Of a stretch of 64,000 nt of DNA, positions 32,430 through 44,245 are shown in pieces (position 1 is the stretch's first letter; each line of letters begins with the position of its first letter). Position numbers and translations under genes: made by a program. Source of the DNA: Bolinopsis microptera (Eukaryota > Ctenophora > Tentaculata > Lobata > Bolinopsidae); contig NC_087075.1 in assembly GCF_026151205.1 (NCBI RefSeq), positions 14,769,628 through 14,833,627 on the forward strand, written 5' to 3'. The notes under the pieces are model-generated. The model saw only the letters and a list, made by a program, of their open reading frames with translations, had not been told where the DNA came from and did not search any database.

Positions 32430-33545
32430 GGACAAACATCTATCACAAGCCAAATTTTTTTAAACTTATTGTAAAGAAACTGCAATTTTCCCCCCTCACC
32501 ACTCCCCCTTTAAATTTAAAAACCCATATCATTGAAATACAATATTAATCAAAACCCAAAAACCCTATCCCCCCCCAAAAATTTTCCCCAAATTTTTAAA
32601 AAAAATCCCCTCTAAAAAAAATTCCCCCCTTTTAAAACAAAAAATTTAATATTTTTAAAATTAAAAAAACACCCCCCCCTTAAATTTTTAAAAAAATTCC
32701 CCAATACCCCATTTAAAACCTCCATAAATTTCCCTTCCCTTTTTAACCCCAAACAAATTTTTTCAATCTAAATTAGAAATTTTTTGCTTTTTAAAAACAC
32801 AAAACAAATTTTTAATCAAAAATCATCTTCAAATTCAACCAACCCCCCCCCCTTTTATCCCCCCCAACAAAAAATCCCCTTTTAAAAATTTATTTCCCCC
32901 CAAAAGGTAAATTTACTTTAAACCCCCCCAATTTTAAAATTTTTCCCTTAAACCTCCAATAAGTTTTTATTTTTGAATTCCTTTTCCCCAAATGGGAATT
33001 TTCCCCATACGTCCCCCAGCAAGTGAAACGGGTTAAGGGAACCCCAAATAACTTTAACAAAAAATCCCTTTAAAAATTTTAAATATATAAGAATTTCGGG
33101 CCCCGGGAACCAACGCAAAGATTTAAAATTTCCCTACTGCCTACAAAGTAAAATTTTTTTATTTTTTGTATCCCCGAGGGGTTTATAAATTTTTTATTAA
33201 TTTCCAACCCAAAAAATTCCCAAAACCCAAATTCCCCCCATCTTTTTTTTTTAAATCATTTATTTTTCCCCTTTTTAAAAAAAATTTTCCCCCTCTAACC
33301 CTCCACTCCCAAAAATTCATTTAAACCAACCCCAAAATTCCTTAACAAAAAAATTTTTTTATCTTACAACCCCAACCCCCCCACCCAAATACTATCAGCC
33401 TTTTTTTATTAAAGGGTTCTTTAAAAAATTCCGAAAACTTTAAACTTGTTGCCCTTTAAAGTAAATGTAAAGTAAAATCTTTTGTCAATAGGTTTTTTGC
33501 TTTTTACCCTTAAAGCCCCCCCCCCGGCCCCCCAACTTAATAATC
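32430..33545. other. Second low-fidelity block, no gene
   Basis: Inflated A, T and C runs and almost no G, unlike flanking DNA. It resembles the block at 16-25 kb and is probably poor consensus sequence of an AT-rich repeat. Confidence 0.6.
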
Positions 33546-33589
33546 CCAAAAAAAGAGTTTATCAGCTGATATCATCATTTAATTTGTTT

Positions 33590-35521
33590 CGACTTGCTGA
33601 ATTTTATCACTCGGTAATTTATTAAGCTTGTTTCACCAAACATCAGTATGCAGTGGAAGTGAAGAACAGGTACAGCGCTCTCCTGCAAGAAGCAGAGCTC
33701 CAGTCTGACTATGACCTGATGGTTGATAGTGTCAAGACCACAGGCTCTTCGAATACTTCCGAAGAAAAAGAAGAAGAAAAAGGGAAACCCATATAACGAC
33801 CCTAATATTGCACACCATCGCAATATTCTCAAGACTGCATCTCTGGGTCATAGGACTTCTCCCTCCTTCTCATCTAAAGAAAAGCTCGAAGACGCCAAGA
33901 AGCAGCTGGACGAAGCATACAACACCGCTACTGCACAGTATGTCCAACAACAGACTGCATGTCTGGAGCAGACTAACCCTGAGCACAGGCATCGGAGCTC
34001 TTGGCGCATCATCAGAGAGCTAACGTCTCCTAACACCGTGCCCTATAGTAAAGTGCCTGGGGGCACCACCGAACAGCGGCTCAACGTTTGGTTTGAGCAC
34101 TTCAAGTCGCTCCTCGGGACAGAGCAGCCACCCCCTGACCTCTCCTTGCCCTTCTACAACCAGAGAGTCTCGGACACCCTTCCCATTAGCTGTCTTCCTT
34201 TCTCCATGTCCGAACTCGATTCAGTCCTCAAGTCCATCAAGTCCTCCAAGTCACCAGGCCTAGATAGCATCCCTCCCTCAGTTTGGAAGCTTCCCCAACT
34301 TCGTGACGACCTCCTCAGTTTCTGCAACAGGGCCTTAATTGATGGAGTAATCCCTGAAGCCTGGACAACGGCATCTATTATACCCATCCCCAAGAAAGGC
34401 GACCTGACCAACCCCGGGAACTATCGAGGTATCTCATTGGCTCCGGTTGCAGCGAAAGTTTTCAACAAACTCATCCTCAACCGGATTTACCCATACCTGG
34501 ATCCCCTACTGCGGCCAAACCAAAATGGCTTCCGCAGAGGAAGATCTACCCTCCCTCAGATACTTGCCCTACGACGCATCCTAGAAGAGTGTAAAATCGG
34601 AAATCGATCAGCAGCTATCGTGTTCGTCGACTTTTCGAAAGCATTCGACAGTATCAACAGGGATGCCTTGTTTCACATCCTCTCCCTCTACGGCGTCCCT
34701 GCTCCCATAACTGATGCTATCAGGCTCCTGTATGACTCATCGCACTCCAGAGTCAAAACCATTGACGGCCTTACAGACTTCTTTAGAACACTCATCGGGG
34801 TCCTTCAGGGTGATACACTCGCTCCTTTCCTCTTCATCATCGTCCTCGATTATGTCCTTAGGAACTGCATGACTCTTGACCATGGCCTAACCATCATCCC
34901 CAGGCAAAGTCGGAGAGTACCTGCGGTCAGAGTCACAGATCTTGACTTCGCTGACGACCTGGCCTTGACTGCCGATACCATAGAGCAAGTCCAGCAACTG
35001 CTCTCGGATTTAGAGACTGCAGCAGCACATGTCGGACTTGCGATGAATGCTTCCAAGACCGAATACATGACCATCAACATTCCTGATGCTGCCCCCGTGA
35101 ACTCAATATCCGGTTACCAGATCAAGCAGGTTGATGACTTCAAATACTTGGGCTCATATATTGCAGAGAGCAGGAAGGACTTCAACACCAGGAAAGGCAT
35201 GGCTTGGTCAGCCTGTATCAAACTGCAGAAGGTATGGACCTCTGGCATTGCTGACCAGCTGAAAGTCAAGTTCTTCAGAGCATGCATCGAACCTGTTCTG
35301 CTGTATGGCTCAGAAACCTGGACCTTGAACAAGCAGTTTGAGAAGCGTCTCGACGGGTGCTACACCAGGCTCCTAATGAAAGCCAGGAATCTTTCATGGA
35401 AGAAGCATCCAACCCTAAAGCAAATCTATGGTGACCTCCCTTCCATCTCCACCATCGTTGCACAGAGACGTGCCAGATTTGCTGGGCATTGCATGAGAGC
35501 TTCAGATCAGGTCATTGCTAC
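33590..35521 (+). mobile_element. 5'-truncated non-LTR retrotransposon, reverse-transcriptase part
   Basis: The frame 33723-35618 encodes a LINE reverse transcriptase. It has a NYRGISLAPVAAKVF block, FRRGRSTLPQI, the motif-A block VDFSKAFDSINR, a motif-B-like GVLQGDTLAPFLF, the catalytic FADDLAL, and a C-terminal RRARFAGHC segment. No endonuclease domain is present. Upstream, YAVEVKNRYSALLQEAEL reads in another frame (33640-33770). The join passes through an A/G-rich run near 33765-33783, suggesting a frameshift. The true element sequence stops at 35521, where another LINE is inserted. The clade is uncertain. Reverse transcription in the host nucleus is the family role; this copy looks dead. 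Confidence 0.85.
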
Positions 35522-36005
35522 ACACTGTATAGCATGTGGAACAAGCGCGGTGCCGCGCCTAAGCAGCAAAATAGTTATTTATTTTAAAATTTATTTTTGT
35601 ATCTCAAAAATGATGTAAAGTTTTTAATATGACGTAGAATTAAAGCTATTTCCGTACAGCCTAAGTGCTAAGCATGCTCGTTAGATAAACTATGAACAAT
35701 GAACATAACATGCTAGCTTTCTTTATTTTGTAAGTCGTGTCGGCTGACATCTTGGGTTGTACTGGATGTAACAAGTTTATTATCGGATGTCTACTTATAT
35801 TTATTATGATATCATTATTCATTGTAATAATAATAATAATAAATACAACTTTTATAAACCGCCTTATAGCTAAATCATATAACTCGATATAATTTAATCC
35901 TGGAGATAAACTCCAGTGCTTTCTAAAGCGGCTCTTACATTAACTGAGCTTAGTTTAATTGAAAATTAGACATGACAAGTTCATTTTACCTATGTAAATG
36001 CAAAA

Positions 36006-38903
36006 TCAATCAAATGCTAGAGAAAAGAAGTATGTTTTAAGTTTGGTCTTGAAAGATGTAACTGACTCAGCTGATCTTATGTCGTATGGCAAGGAATTAA
36101 ATACTTTAACTGCACAGTGACTAAAAGCTTTCTCTGTGTTTACATAGTTAGGAGAGGGCAGAAAACTAAGGTAAAAATAATCATTATCAAGACGTACATT
36201 TTTAAAACTTTGCTGCCTAGGAGATATCAACTCTTTTAAGTAAGGAGGAGCTATATTATTTAAACACTTGTAGGCAAGTAGGGCAATCTTAAAATCTATT
36301 CTAAATCTAACTGGTAGAAAATGAACTTTCTTAAGTAGTGGAGTAGTGTGTGCCTTTCTTCCTCTCCCGAAAATAAATCTTACAGCAGAATTTTGCACCT
36401 TCTGTAAACGACTTAAATCATAAGAGCTCAGTCCAAAATATACGCTATTGCAATAATCAATTCTAGAGAGTACTAGAGCATGAACAAGCTGAATCTTAAG
36501 GTTAAAAGACAGTTTTGATGCAATAAACCACAAATTTCTGATCTGAATATTACATGCTTGAACCACTGACGTAATCTGATCACTCATTGAAAGATAACTG
36601 TCCAAATACAGCCCAAGACTCTTCACAGTTCCACTAACAACATGTGGCTCTTGATCCTTAACAATCTGTAGAGAGGCTGGAATATTTTTTGAGTCAAATT
36701 TAGAGGATATAACGATGACTTCAGTCTTAGAAGAATTCAGTTGAAGGAAATTGTTTGTCATCCATTTCTTGATATCAGACATACAGTGTTCCATATTGTG
36801 CTCTAGCTGTGATGGGTCATCAGAATCAAGAGTGAAATACAGCTGGGTGTCATCAGCATACAAATGAATACAGCACCCATGCATACTTGCAATGTTCTCA
36901 AGATCTTTGGTGTACAATATGAATAGCAGGGGGCCAAGGATTGAACCTTGTGGCACACCTATCTCAAGAACAGTTGATGAGGAAGACGAATCCTTGACTT
37001 TGACACAAAATGAACGGTTAGCCAAGTAGGACCTGATCCATGTAAGAGCAATGCCTGTAATGCCATAAGCAGATCTTAGCTTCTTGATTAATCTTGGGTG
37101 ATTGACAGTATCAAAGGCAGCACTCAAATCTAGAAGTAAAAGAACAACTTTAGTTTTCTTGTCAATAGTTATCAAGATGTCGTTATGGATTCTGGTTGTT
37201 GCAGTTTCACAGCTATGAAACTTCCTATAGCCGGACTGAACTTTAGAAAGCAAGTTGTTATCCTCAAGATAACTGGTGAGCTGTATAGATACACACTTCT
37301 CAATGATTTTTGACAAGAATGAGAGATTGCTAATAGGCCTATAGTTAGATAGAGATTCACCGTCAAGGCCACGTTTCTTCAAACTTGGACGAATGAGAGC
37401 CTCCTTAAGTTTTATAGGAAACTCACCTTTAACTAATGATTCATTGACTATAAATGAGATCAGAGGAAGGAGTTCTGGGAGACACTTGATGAGAATCTTT
37501 GTAGGTATGGGGTCAAGATCACAGAATTTGTTAGACATATTCTTTATGATGCTTACTAGTTCCTCATCAGACACGTGACGGAATTGTACTATCTTTGGGC
37601 TATTAGAAAGAGGAACAGATTCATCTGAGTTAGGAGAATCTTCAAGGGATTGTTGTTCTAAATAAATGTTGTTGTATATTTTGTCCACCTTTGATTTAAA
37701 GAACTGTGCAAAGTTGTTAGCACTCTCAAGATTTGAAGAGCAAGAAGGTGTAGTAGTACTAACTTTTTCTTTATTGAGCAACTTATTAACGATGGAATAA
37801 GTCTTTTTAGCATCACCTGCACTATCTTGTAACCTTGTTTTGTAGAAGTGATCTCTTGTGGATACAATGACTGAGGATGCTCTCTCTGATGCTTTCCTGT
37901 ACAGTCGTTTATAATCTGGGCAATCATGATTCTTTTGATACAGTCTCTCAATCTTTCTTCTCATTGCTTTTGCTTGTTGACAGTGTGTAGACCACCATTC
38001 AGCGTTATGATCTTTTCTTGGGATGAAAGTTTTTTCTTTAGCATGCTTGTCCAAAATACTGCTCAACTCAGACTCATAGATATCAACTGCACTATCGAGG
38101 TCATTGAAGCAATCAGTGTCACATAGTTTTGACTTAAGAATGTCCTCAACAAAAGCATCTAGGTCTATGCAAGCAATGTTTCTGTAAGTAATTGGTTCTA
38201 GAGTGCCTATGGGTGCTGGAGATACATTGCAATTAAAAGCAACAAAGTAGTGGTCAGACGATGTGCCAGAATCAGTAATGACAGGATCTAGAACTTCAAT
38301 GCAATCGTGAGTAAAAGAATCATCCCTGGTAATTACAAGATCTAATATGCCCCCATCTCTGTGTGTTGCAGCTGAAATTTGTTGCACCCACCCACAAGAC
38401 TTAAGTAGTGAATTAAACCTTTGTGCAACTGAATCATTTTCGTCTTCAATGTGGATATTAAAATCACCCATGATCAAGGGCTTTCCAGGTTTGTCTACTA
38501 AATCAACCAAGAGTTGCTCAAAGTCAGTTAGAAATTGGGGGATGTTAGCACTCTGAGATGTGGAGGTGCCAGAACGGTAAATTGAAACAATTCGTAGTAT
38601 ATCTCCAGAAGATGATTTGAAGGTACATTCACAAGACTCAAACGTTTTGAATCGCTTGCACTTCTGAGGAGTCACTTTAAGACTTTTCTTATATAGAACA
38701 GCAACACCTCCTCCCCGCCCAGCTCTTGGCTGGCTATGAATGGAATATCCAAGTTCTTTCATCTCAGAAAACTTAGCATTGTCATCTTTTCTCAGCCAAG
38801 TTTCTGTAGCACAGCAAATATCAGTATCAAAGTCTTCAAGCAATTGCATGACTCCAGCAGTTTTATTGCATATGGATCTGCAATTGAACAGGGCAAAGTT
38901 CAT
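36006..38903 (-). CDS. CR1-like LINE ORF2: APE endonuclease and reverse transcriptase
   Basis: 965 intact codons from ATG, 29 bases after the ORF1 stop. An AP-endonuclease-like domain covers about residues 1-225: FNCRSICNK, TETWL, GRGGGVAVLY, the catalytic GDFNIH and a terminal SSDHYF. The reverse-transcriptase domain covers about 440-720: NYRPISNLSFLSKIIE, LLDLSAAFDTVNH, GVPQGSILGPLLFIL and the catalytic YADDTQL. A thumb/C-terminal segment with a SRIDYCNSVYFGL motif follows. The arrangement is that of the CR1/L2 group. With endonuclease and polymerase motifs intact, the protein could still be active. Target-primed reverse transcription is the family mechanism. Confidence 0.95.
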   Translation of the reverse strand: MNFALFNCRSICNKTAGVMQLLEDFDTDICCATETWLRKDDNAKFSEMKELGYSIHSQPRAGRGGGVAVLYKKSLKVTPQKCKRFKTFESCECTFKSSSGDILRIVSIYRSGTSTSQSANIPQFLTDFEQLLVDLVDKPGKPLIMGDFNIHIEDENDSVAQRFNSLLKSCGWVQQISAATHRDGGILDLVITRDDSFTHDCIEVLDPVITDSGTSSDHYFVAFNCNVSPAPIGTLEPITYRNIACIDLDAFVEDILKSKLCDTDCFNDLDSAVDIYESELSSILDKHAKEKTFIPRKDHNAEWWSTHCQQAKAMRRKIERLYQKNHDCPDYKRLYRKASERASSVIVSTRDHFYKTRLQDSAGDAKKTYSIVNKLLNKEKVSTTTPSCSSNLESANNFAQFFKSKVDKIYNNIYLEQQSLEDSPNSDESVPLSNSPKIVQFRHVSDEELVSIIKNMSNKFCDLDPIPTKILIKCLPELLPLISFIVNESLVKGEFPIKLKEALIRPSLKKRGLDGESLSNYRPISNLSFLSKIIEKCVSIQLTSYLEDNNLLSKVQSGYRKFHSCETATTRIHNDILITIDKKTKVVLLLLDLSAAFDTVNHPRLIKKLRSAYGITGIALTWIRSYLANRSFCVKVKDSSSSSTVLEIGVPQGSILGPLLFILYTKDLENIASMHGCCIHLYADDTQLYFTLDSDDPSQLEHNMEHCMSDIKKWMTNNFLQLNSSKTEVIVISSKFDSKNIPASLQIVKDQEPHVVSGTVKSLGLYLDSYLSMSDQITSVVQACNIQIRNLWFIASKLSFNLKIQLVHALVLSRIDYCNSVYFGLSSYDLSRLQKVQNSAVRFIFGRGRKAHTTPLLKKVHFLPVRFRIDFKIALLAYKCLNNIAPPYLKELISPRQQSFKNVRLDNDYFYLSFLPSPNYVNTEKAFSHCAVKVFNSLPYDIRSAESVTSFKTKLKTYFFSLAFD

Positions 38904-38932
38904 ACTCTGACATTCTGACTTAGAGTTTGTAG

Positions 38933-39530
38933 CTAGTTTTTTGAAGTAAGGATGTTTTGTTTATACCGATTCAATGCCTGTTGCATGATGGGGCACTGCT
39001 CTGAGCTGGAATGGTGAGTGTTACAGTGAGATGAGACTCTTGGATCTTTTGACAGACTGCAATTGCGACATCTATGTCTGCTAGGGTCTTCCTTGTAATG
39101 ACAGTCTGATGTTCTATGCCTACCGCTGCAATACATACAAACCAGAGTTTCTTTCTCAGGACAATTTTGGGAAATATGGTGGAGCTTCTGACAATTATAG
39201 CACTGCTTGATGATGAATCTATCCTTTACAGGACAAGCACTATTCAGAATGAAGATTTTGCCGTCTCCTGTCAATAGGTTCCTAATCTGAGGAGAGACCT
39301 TGATCCCAGCAGTAGTGTACCTTAGTCCAACATTTATGTACACAATTTCAAAGAAATGCTCATTATCTAGCAAGTGTTTAAGTCCAGGATTTTTCAAGGG
39401 AATAATATCTAGAAGAGCTTTTTTAGTCTGTAACCGGAAATCTTCAGCGGGCAAACCAGAGCGTTCAATGGTTTCGAATATCTGACTGGGAATATTATGG
39501 CAATAAAATTTAAATTTTGTTTTACTTAAA
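38933..39530 (-). CDS. CR1-like LINE ORF1, 5'-truncated, zinc-knuckle protein
   Basis: The frame is open from about 39530 without a clear start, so the N-terminus is missing. The visible part ends with three Cys/His clusters: CYNCQKLHHISQNCP, CMYCSGRHRTSDCH, and CRNCS followed by C-x3-H residues. These are gag-like nucleic-acid-binding knuckles expected to coat the LINE RNA. Confidence 0.85.
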
Positions 39531-39544
39531 AATTTTGTTTTACT

Positions 39545-39723
39545 CTACCATCCTTCCTTGGCGGCTGCCACAGTTCAGGCGTGGGAGGAGACCACTCTCT
39601 TTTCTTGACACCGTAGCCAGGGACACAGGGTTGCGGGTAGAAGATCTCCGAACAGTTATGTGCGACAGAACCATCTGGAGACGTAGAGTGGAGGAGATTT
39701 CGATCGAGCATCGCCCAAAGTAA
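39545..39723 (+). mobile_element. C-terminal remainder of the interrupted plus-strand LINE
   Basis: The plus frame reads LPWRLPQFRRGRRPLSFLD, VARDTGLRVEDLRTVMCDR and a terminal RRRVEE segment before TAA at 39721. This RRGRP...TG...DLxxxMxDRxxWRxRV pattern is the usual end of such LINE polyproteins. It follows directly in frame from the RRARFAGHC segment that stops at 35521. Confidence 0.8.
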
Positions 39724-39749
39724 AGTAAAGTCACCAAAATAACACTTAC

Positions 39750-42700
39750 ATTGATGATTGATCCGCTCTGATGACTAATATCTTAATATGCTATATTAAT
39801 GAATAAGAGTGAATTGTAACCCGATGGAAACCTGTGTAACAGTCGTCAAGCACCAAAAACTGGTTGCTATGCCTGTAATTAATTAACACATAACAGGCGT
39901 CGCGCGCGCAAAATAGACTCCTTTTATACACATAATTATAGGGGAGTGGTCTATATTGCGAAGGAGCAGACTTTTGTCATCACCGTAGGACCGTCGGGCC
40001 AAGAGCAGGGAAAAAAATTAAGATTAAAATTATGATCCTTTCAGTAAAGATTTCCCTGTAACATAGAGGGTACGCAACCCCAGGCACAGCAAGAGTTTCT
40101 TTATGTAATAGTTTCTTATCATCAATTTACTAGTAAATTATTCAAACAATATACACATAATATAACAATTACCCTATATAAAATTCAATATAAATTCAAT
40201 AGAAAACTAAATAAAATGTATAACTAAATAAAGTTTATAAACACGTAGTATAAGTAAGCCAGTTTAAAGAACTGGCTCCAAATTTATATCTAATTCTGCT
40301 ATTTTTACTGCACTACTACTCTTCAACCCTCTCTCTCCTCTCTTTCTTATCATCATCTATCTATCTATGATCTAGCTCTGTTATATAAATGGTATGGATT
40401 TTCATTTTCTGATAACGATAAAAGTTGTATATTTAAGTATTCCCTAATCGAATCTACTTTTTACTGCATCAAAAAAACATCAATTACAACGAAAGTTATG
40501 GATAATCATAGCGTAAATTGTAATGTGAGCTTGTTATGATATATCATAGAGCATGCCTTATTGAATTTTTATATTGAATTTGTATATAGGGTCATTGCTA
40601 TATTATGTGCATATTATATGAATCTCTACTTTTATCATAGAGCATGCACATGGCTGTTTATTTAATTTCACCGTCTCTACTTGTATGTTTCCCAGATAGT
40701 TTGGAATGACTGTATTGGATTTTCATAAATAACTTTTATCATCAGTTACTGTTCTGCAGTAAACTTTTTCAATCATTTTTAATTGTATGTTGGAGTATTC
40801 AGATTGTTTGTAAATTTTGAGTTCTATAGAATTTGTATAAAATTTTTAATATTTTTGGGATTTCCATTTTTATTATTTTGTATAATATTTTGATTTGCTG
40901 ATGAGTTCCATACTGAGATCTTTTGTGCATTGTGGTCATCATCCATTTTTCAAGTCCTTTTTGAAAAAATACTTTTGTCCAATTTAAGAGACTATAATTG
41001 TTTTATTGATTACAAAAAAAATGTTGTTGGTATTTAACCAAATTTGAACTTAAGAACTTAACCATTTCAAACTTGAAACTAAAACTTCAAAATTATTTTT
41101 TAATAGTCCCCTACATAATCAATAATGTAACACAAATTTCGCCCCAAAAGTAATTTGAAATGTGAATTAAATATAAAATCACGCGCTATTTATATAATTG
41201 TAACATAACAATTAAATAGATCCTGTGCGCGGCGCATACAGCCGCACTTAATGATTTCTTAACAATGTGTGGCTGTGCGCGGCGGGTTCACATAGCCATG
41301 TGTATACGCGTACTATACTGCGTGACGCCTTCGGCGGTCGCGCGCTACTGCAATCGAGAGGGCTTTGGTTAGAGCAACGCGGTGGGCTGTATATGTGGTT
41401 GAAATTCAAATTTGAATTTATTTATGGATGTAACATTATATATTGATTTATTGATTAATTGATTAATTGTTTAATTAATTGATTAATTGTTTTGTGGTAA
41501 ATGAAAAATATCTCTTTCTTTAAAAACAATTTTTTTATATTTATATCTCCACCAAAAGCTAATTTTATTTTATTCGTATGAAATAAGTTTATAAATTACT
41601 ATACTAACTTGACGCATTCCGACAAAAATTGAAAATTGAACGCCGAACGGGAAATCGTTTGAAATCTTTTTTAAAGCACTTTGACAACTCGTGCTTGCTT
41701 TCAGAATAAAACAAATATTCAGAATAAAACAAATATTATATTCAAATCTCTTTATTCAACAATATTAAATCATTATAGAACCTAATTTGTGGCTTGATCG
41801 TTATGTTAGGGCTATTCTGTTAGCTGATGCTGACAGGCACCGCATGGGGCAGAGACTTAGGACCATTACGCTGGAGGCTTACAATGACCCTTTTTGAACC
41901 CCATGGCAGTGCTAGTTTTATTATGGTAGTTTTATTATGGCTTTATGGTAGTTTTATTATGGCTTTATTCAGAGCTTACCCGCCTGCAGTGGCGCGAAAG
42001 CACATCATGGATAGGTGCAGTGATTTTTAAAAACTCGTTTTTATGTGGCCCAGAATGATTATTCGGAACCCTAACCGTCTCATTTGAACCCAATTAACCC
42101 TAACCCAATTAATTACTAAAGCATATGCTGAAATGTGAAACCCTAACTATAACAAGAAATTAAACCAACTTCCTTATATATGGTCATTTCACGTGATCGA
42201 GACAGTTTTTGCCGATATGTCGCCAGGGACATTTTAACCCTTTGTCATGTGGGTGATTCGTAATCAGCGGTTGAAAATTTATTTTGAACAGCTAGATTAT
42301 GTTCGAAAATTGTTAAGCTTTTGAACAAAAAAGTATTTTAGAGAATAAAAAAGTTATGCACGAGTTTAATTGTGAGCCACTTTTTTGGTAGCTTTAAGTA
42401 GTTATAGCCTTACCAACTCGGTGAAAGAAATGATTAAAAAACCAAAAAATTCCATGCTCGAAGCCAAGTGTGATGCTATACTTAGGGGGACGCCAAATCG
42501 TCGTTTGAATGTGGGACAATTTCGGAAACTTAACTAAAGTACTAGCAAAACTGCGCGTTTTGCTCTAGATACACACTTTTTTAGAGATTTTACCAGCGTA
42601 TCCTCTAAAATCACCTAATTTATTAAATTTTAGGGAGGGGCACCAAAAGGAGAGGAGGCGCCAACAGGGGGGCGCTTTTTTGGCGGGGCGCCAACAGGCA

Positions 42701-42830
42701 ACGTTATGCCACTGGTGACACCTCCTCCAAGAGAGCTCTAATAATAAAACAAAGTTTTGAAATAAAATATAGTTATATTTTACTAGCAGCAAGAGAAAAA
42801 GAGGCATCCAGTAGGCTCAACACAATGTCA
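39750..42830. other. AT-rich stretch, no host gene supported
   Basis: A block around 40575-40625 (ATATAGGGTCATTGCTATAT) is shared with 43516-43556, so dispersed repeat remnants are present. A short frame at 41827-42030 shows an internal repeat (GGTAGTTTTATTATGGCTTT) and no family. A GCGCCAACAGG motif repeats near 42657-42700. Confidence 0.45.
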
Positions 42831-42839
42831 CTCCAAACT

Positions 42840-43372
42840 TGCAAGCTCCTCAATTGCAAATTAGGGGCTACATGATGATTACCCATAATCACATCAGAGA
42901 CACAATGGCCAATCTCGTGCGTGAGGTATGTCATGATGTGTAAGTTGAATTCCAGCTACAGACGGTAAATGAGGGTGACTGTCTCAACCCCAAAACTAAA
43001 ACAGGTGACCAAGCTCGGCTTGATGTATCTGCTAGAGGAGTTTGGACTCCATTTGATAACACCTTTCTTGACATTAGGGTTTCACGCCCCAATTGCTTAT
43101 CAAATAGGACAAAGACTCTTTGAAGAAGTATACAAAATGAGCGAGAACTTAAAGAAAAATTAGTACCTAGAGAGAGTGGACAAGGCAACCTTCATCCCGG
43201 CCATATTTCTCACATCTGGTATGTCGAAAGAGTTTAAGCAATTTGTCAACAAATGAGCAGATCTGCGCTTTGATCTACTCAGAACCTGTATAATCTCTAT
43301 CAGGGGATACAGAGGTACCAGAACTCTTCCACCCACGGCAATACGTGATTTGGACCTTAACCTGATCAACAC
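42840..43372 (+). pseudogene. Decayed repeat ORF with nuclease-like domain
   Basis: Reading across small frame changes gives NHIRDTMANLVREVCHDV, QARLDVSARGVWTPFDNTF, LDIRV, then ISIRGYRG. From memory this order (ARLDxSxxGxW, FxDxRVxxPN, IRGxRG) is a conserved domain in repetitive ORFs of cnidarians and other animals, resembling a restriction-nuclease fold with acidic residues in DIRV. Several stops and shifts make this copy dead. Confidence 0.5.
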
Positions 43373-43599
43373 TCCTAAACCCTAAAAGGTCATGGAGTGC
43401 TTGTTGGATGGGGGTCTAAACTGCTTTTTGTTGTGATGTGAATTTGTTATATATTATTGCAAAGGGTTTTTATTTTAACCTCAGTTTTTAAAATTTGTAC
43501 CATTTTTAAAGAATTTTTATATAGGGTCATTGCTATATTATGTGTATATTGTTTGAATAATTTTCCTCTCAGTAGTGCATCACAATAAAAACAGTGAGA

Positions 43600-43800
43600 C
43601 TATCCTTTTTTGGGATCACTAATGAGCAGATCTCATAGCCAGAAAGAGGAGAGAGATACTGTGATGTAGTAAGGCATGTAAGAACAAGGATAGGATTTGC
43701 TAGAACAACTCTTATCGCTTTTCGTGGGTACAGAGGAAAAAAGATTGACATCAAACACGAGACCCCTCTATCAGAAGTCTCGTACAGCCTCATCCCTGCC
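43600..43800 (+). pseudogene. Second fragment of the same repeat ORF
   Basis: The plus frame reads YCDVVRHVRTRIGFARTTLI, then AFRGYRGKKID. It parallels the end of the 42840-43372 copy (NEQI at its start, RGYRG at its end) but is a separate, partly duplicated C-terminal piece, with one in-frame stop upstream. Confidence 0.45.
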
Positions 43801-44245
43801 CAGATGATGGAGTATATGATGTGTTGTATTTTGTGTGTATATATATATTTGATTGTTTAAAGTTCAATTCAATGAAACAATAAGTGGTTTGAATGGGGCT
43901 TGTAATCGGATGGTTGCAAGTTTAAAACCTGCAGGTGTCATGTAATTATAGTATAATTTCGTTTTGTAAACCTCCACTTGGATATTCAGATATGTTTTCT
44001 ACTTAGTTTCTTCTTTCTTTTTAAACCTATTATGCGTGATTTACAGTATAACCCCTTTTAGTTCACACTTTCTATATTTCAATATTGTTAACAAACCAGC
44101 TTGAACTTAAATGGTATTAATTCTAATAGTATGTTAGGCTGCAAGGTGGGACTGTCGCGCATGTTGTTGTGTTGATTGCAATGATGTATAGTGTACAGTT
44201 TATTGCTGTTCTTATTGTTCTCATCCTTAGTTTCGACAGAGCAAG

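Larger units (their letters stand above)
35522..39544 (-). mobile_element. CR1-like LINE inserted into the plus-strand LINE
   Basis: About 4.0 kb, flanked by CTAC at 35518-35521 and 39545-39548. On its own strand the order is ORF1 remnant, ORF2, then an AT-rich 3' UTR containing an (ATT)n run near 35826-35842. The 5' end is truncated within ORF1. Removing it restores frame continuity of the host LINE across the two flanks. Confidence 0.8.

Noticed and set aside
37393-38918. Plus-strand frames opposite the CR1-like ORF2
   Set aside because: They are antisense shadows of an intact reverse transcriptase.
41200-41400. Possible tRNA or rRNA gene in the GC-rich GTGCGCGGCG patch
   Set aside because: No cloverleaf or conserved rRNA segment could be recognised.
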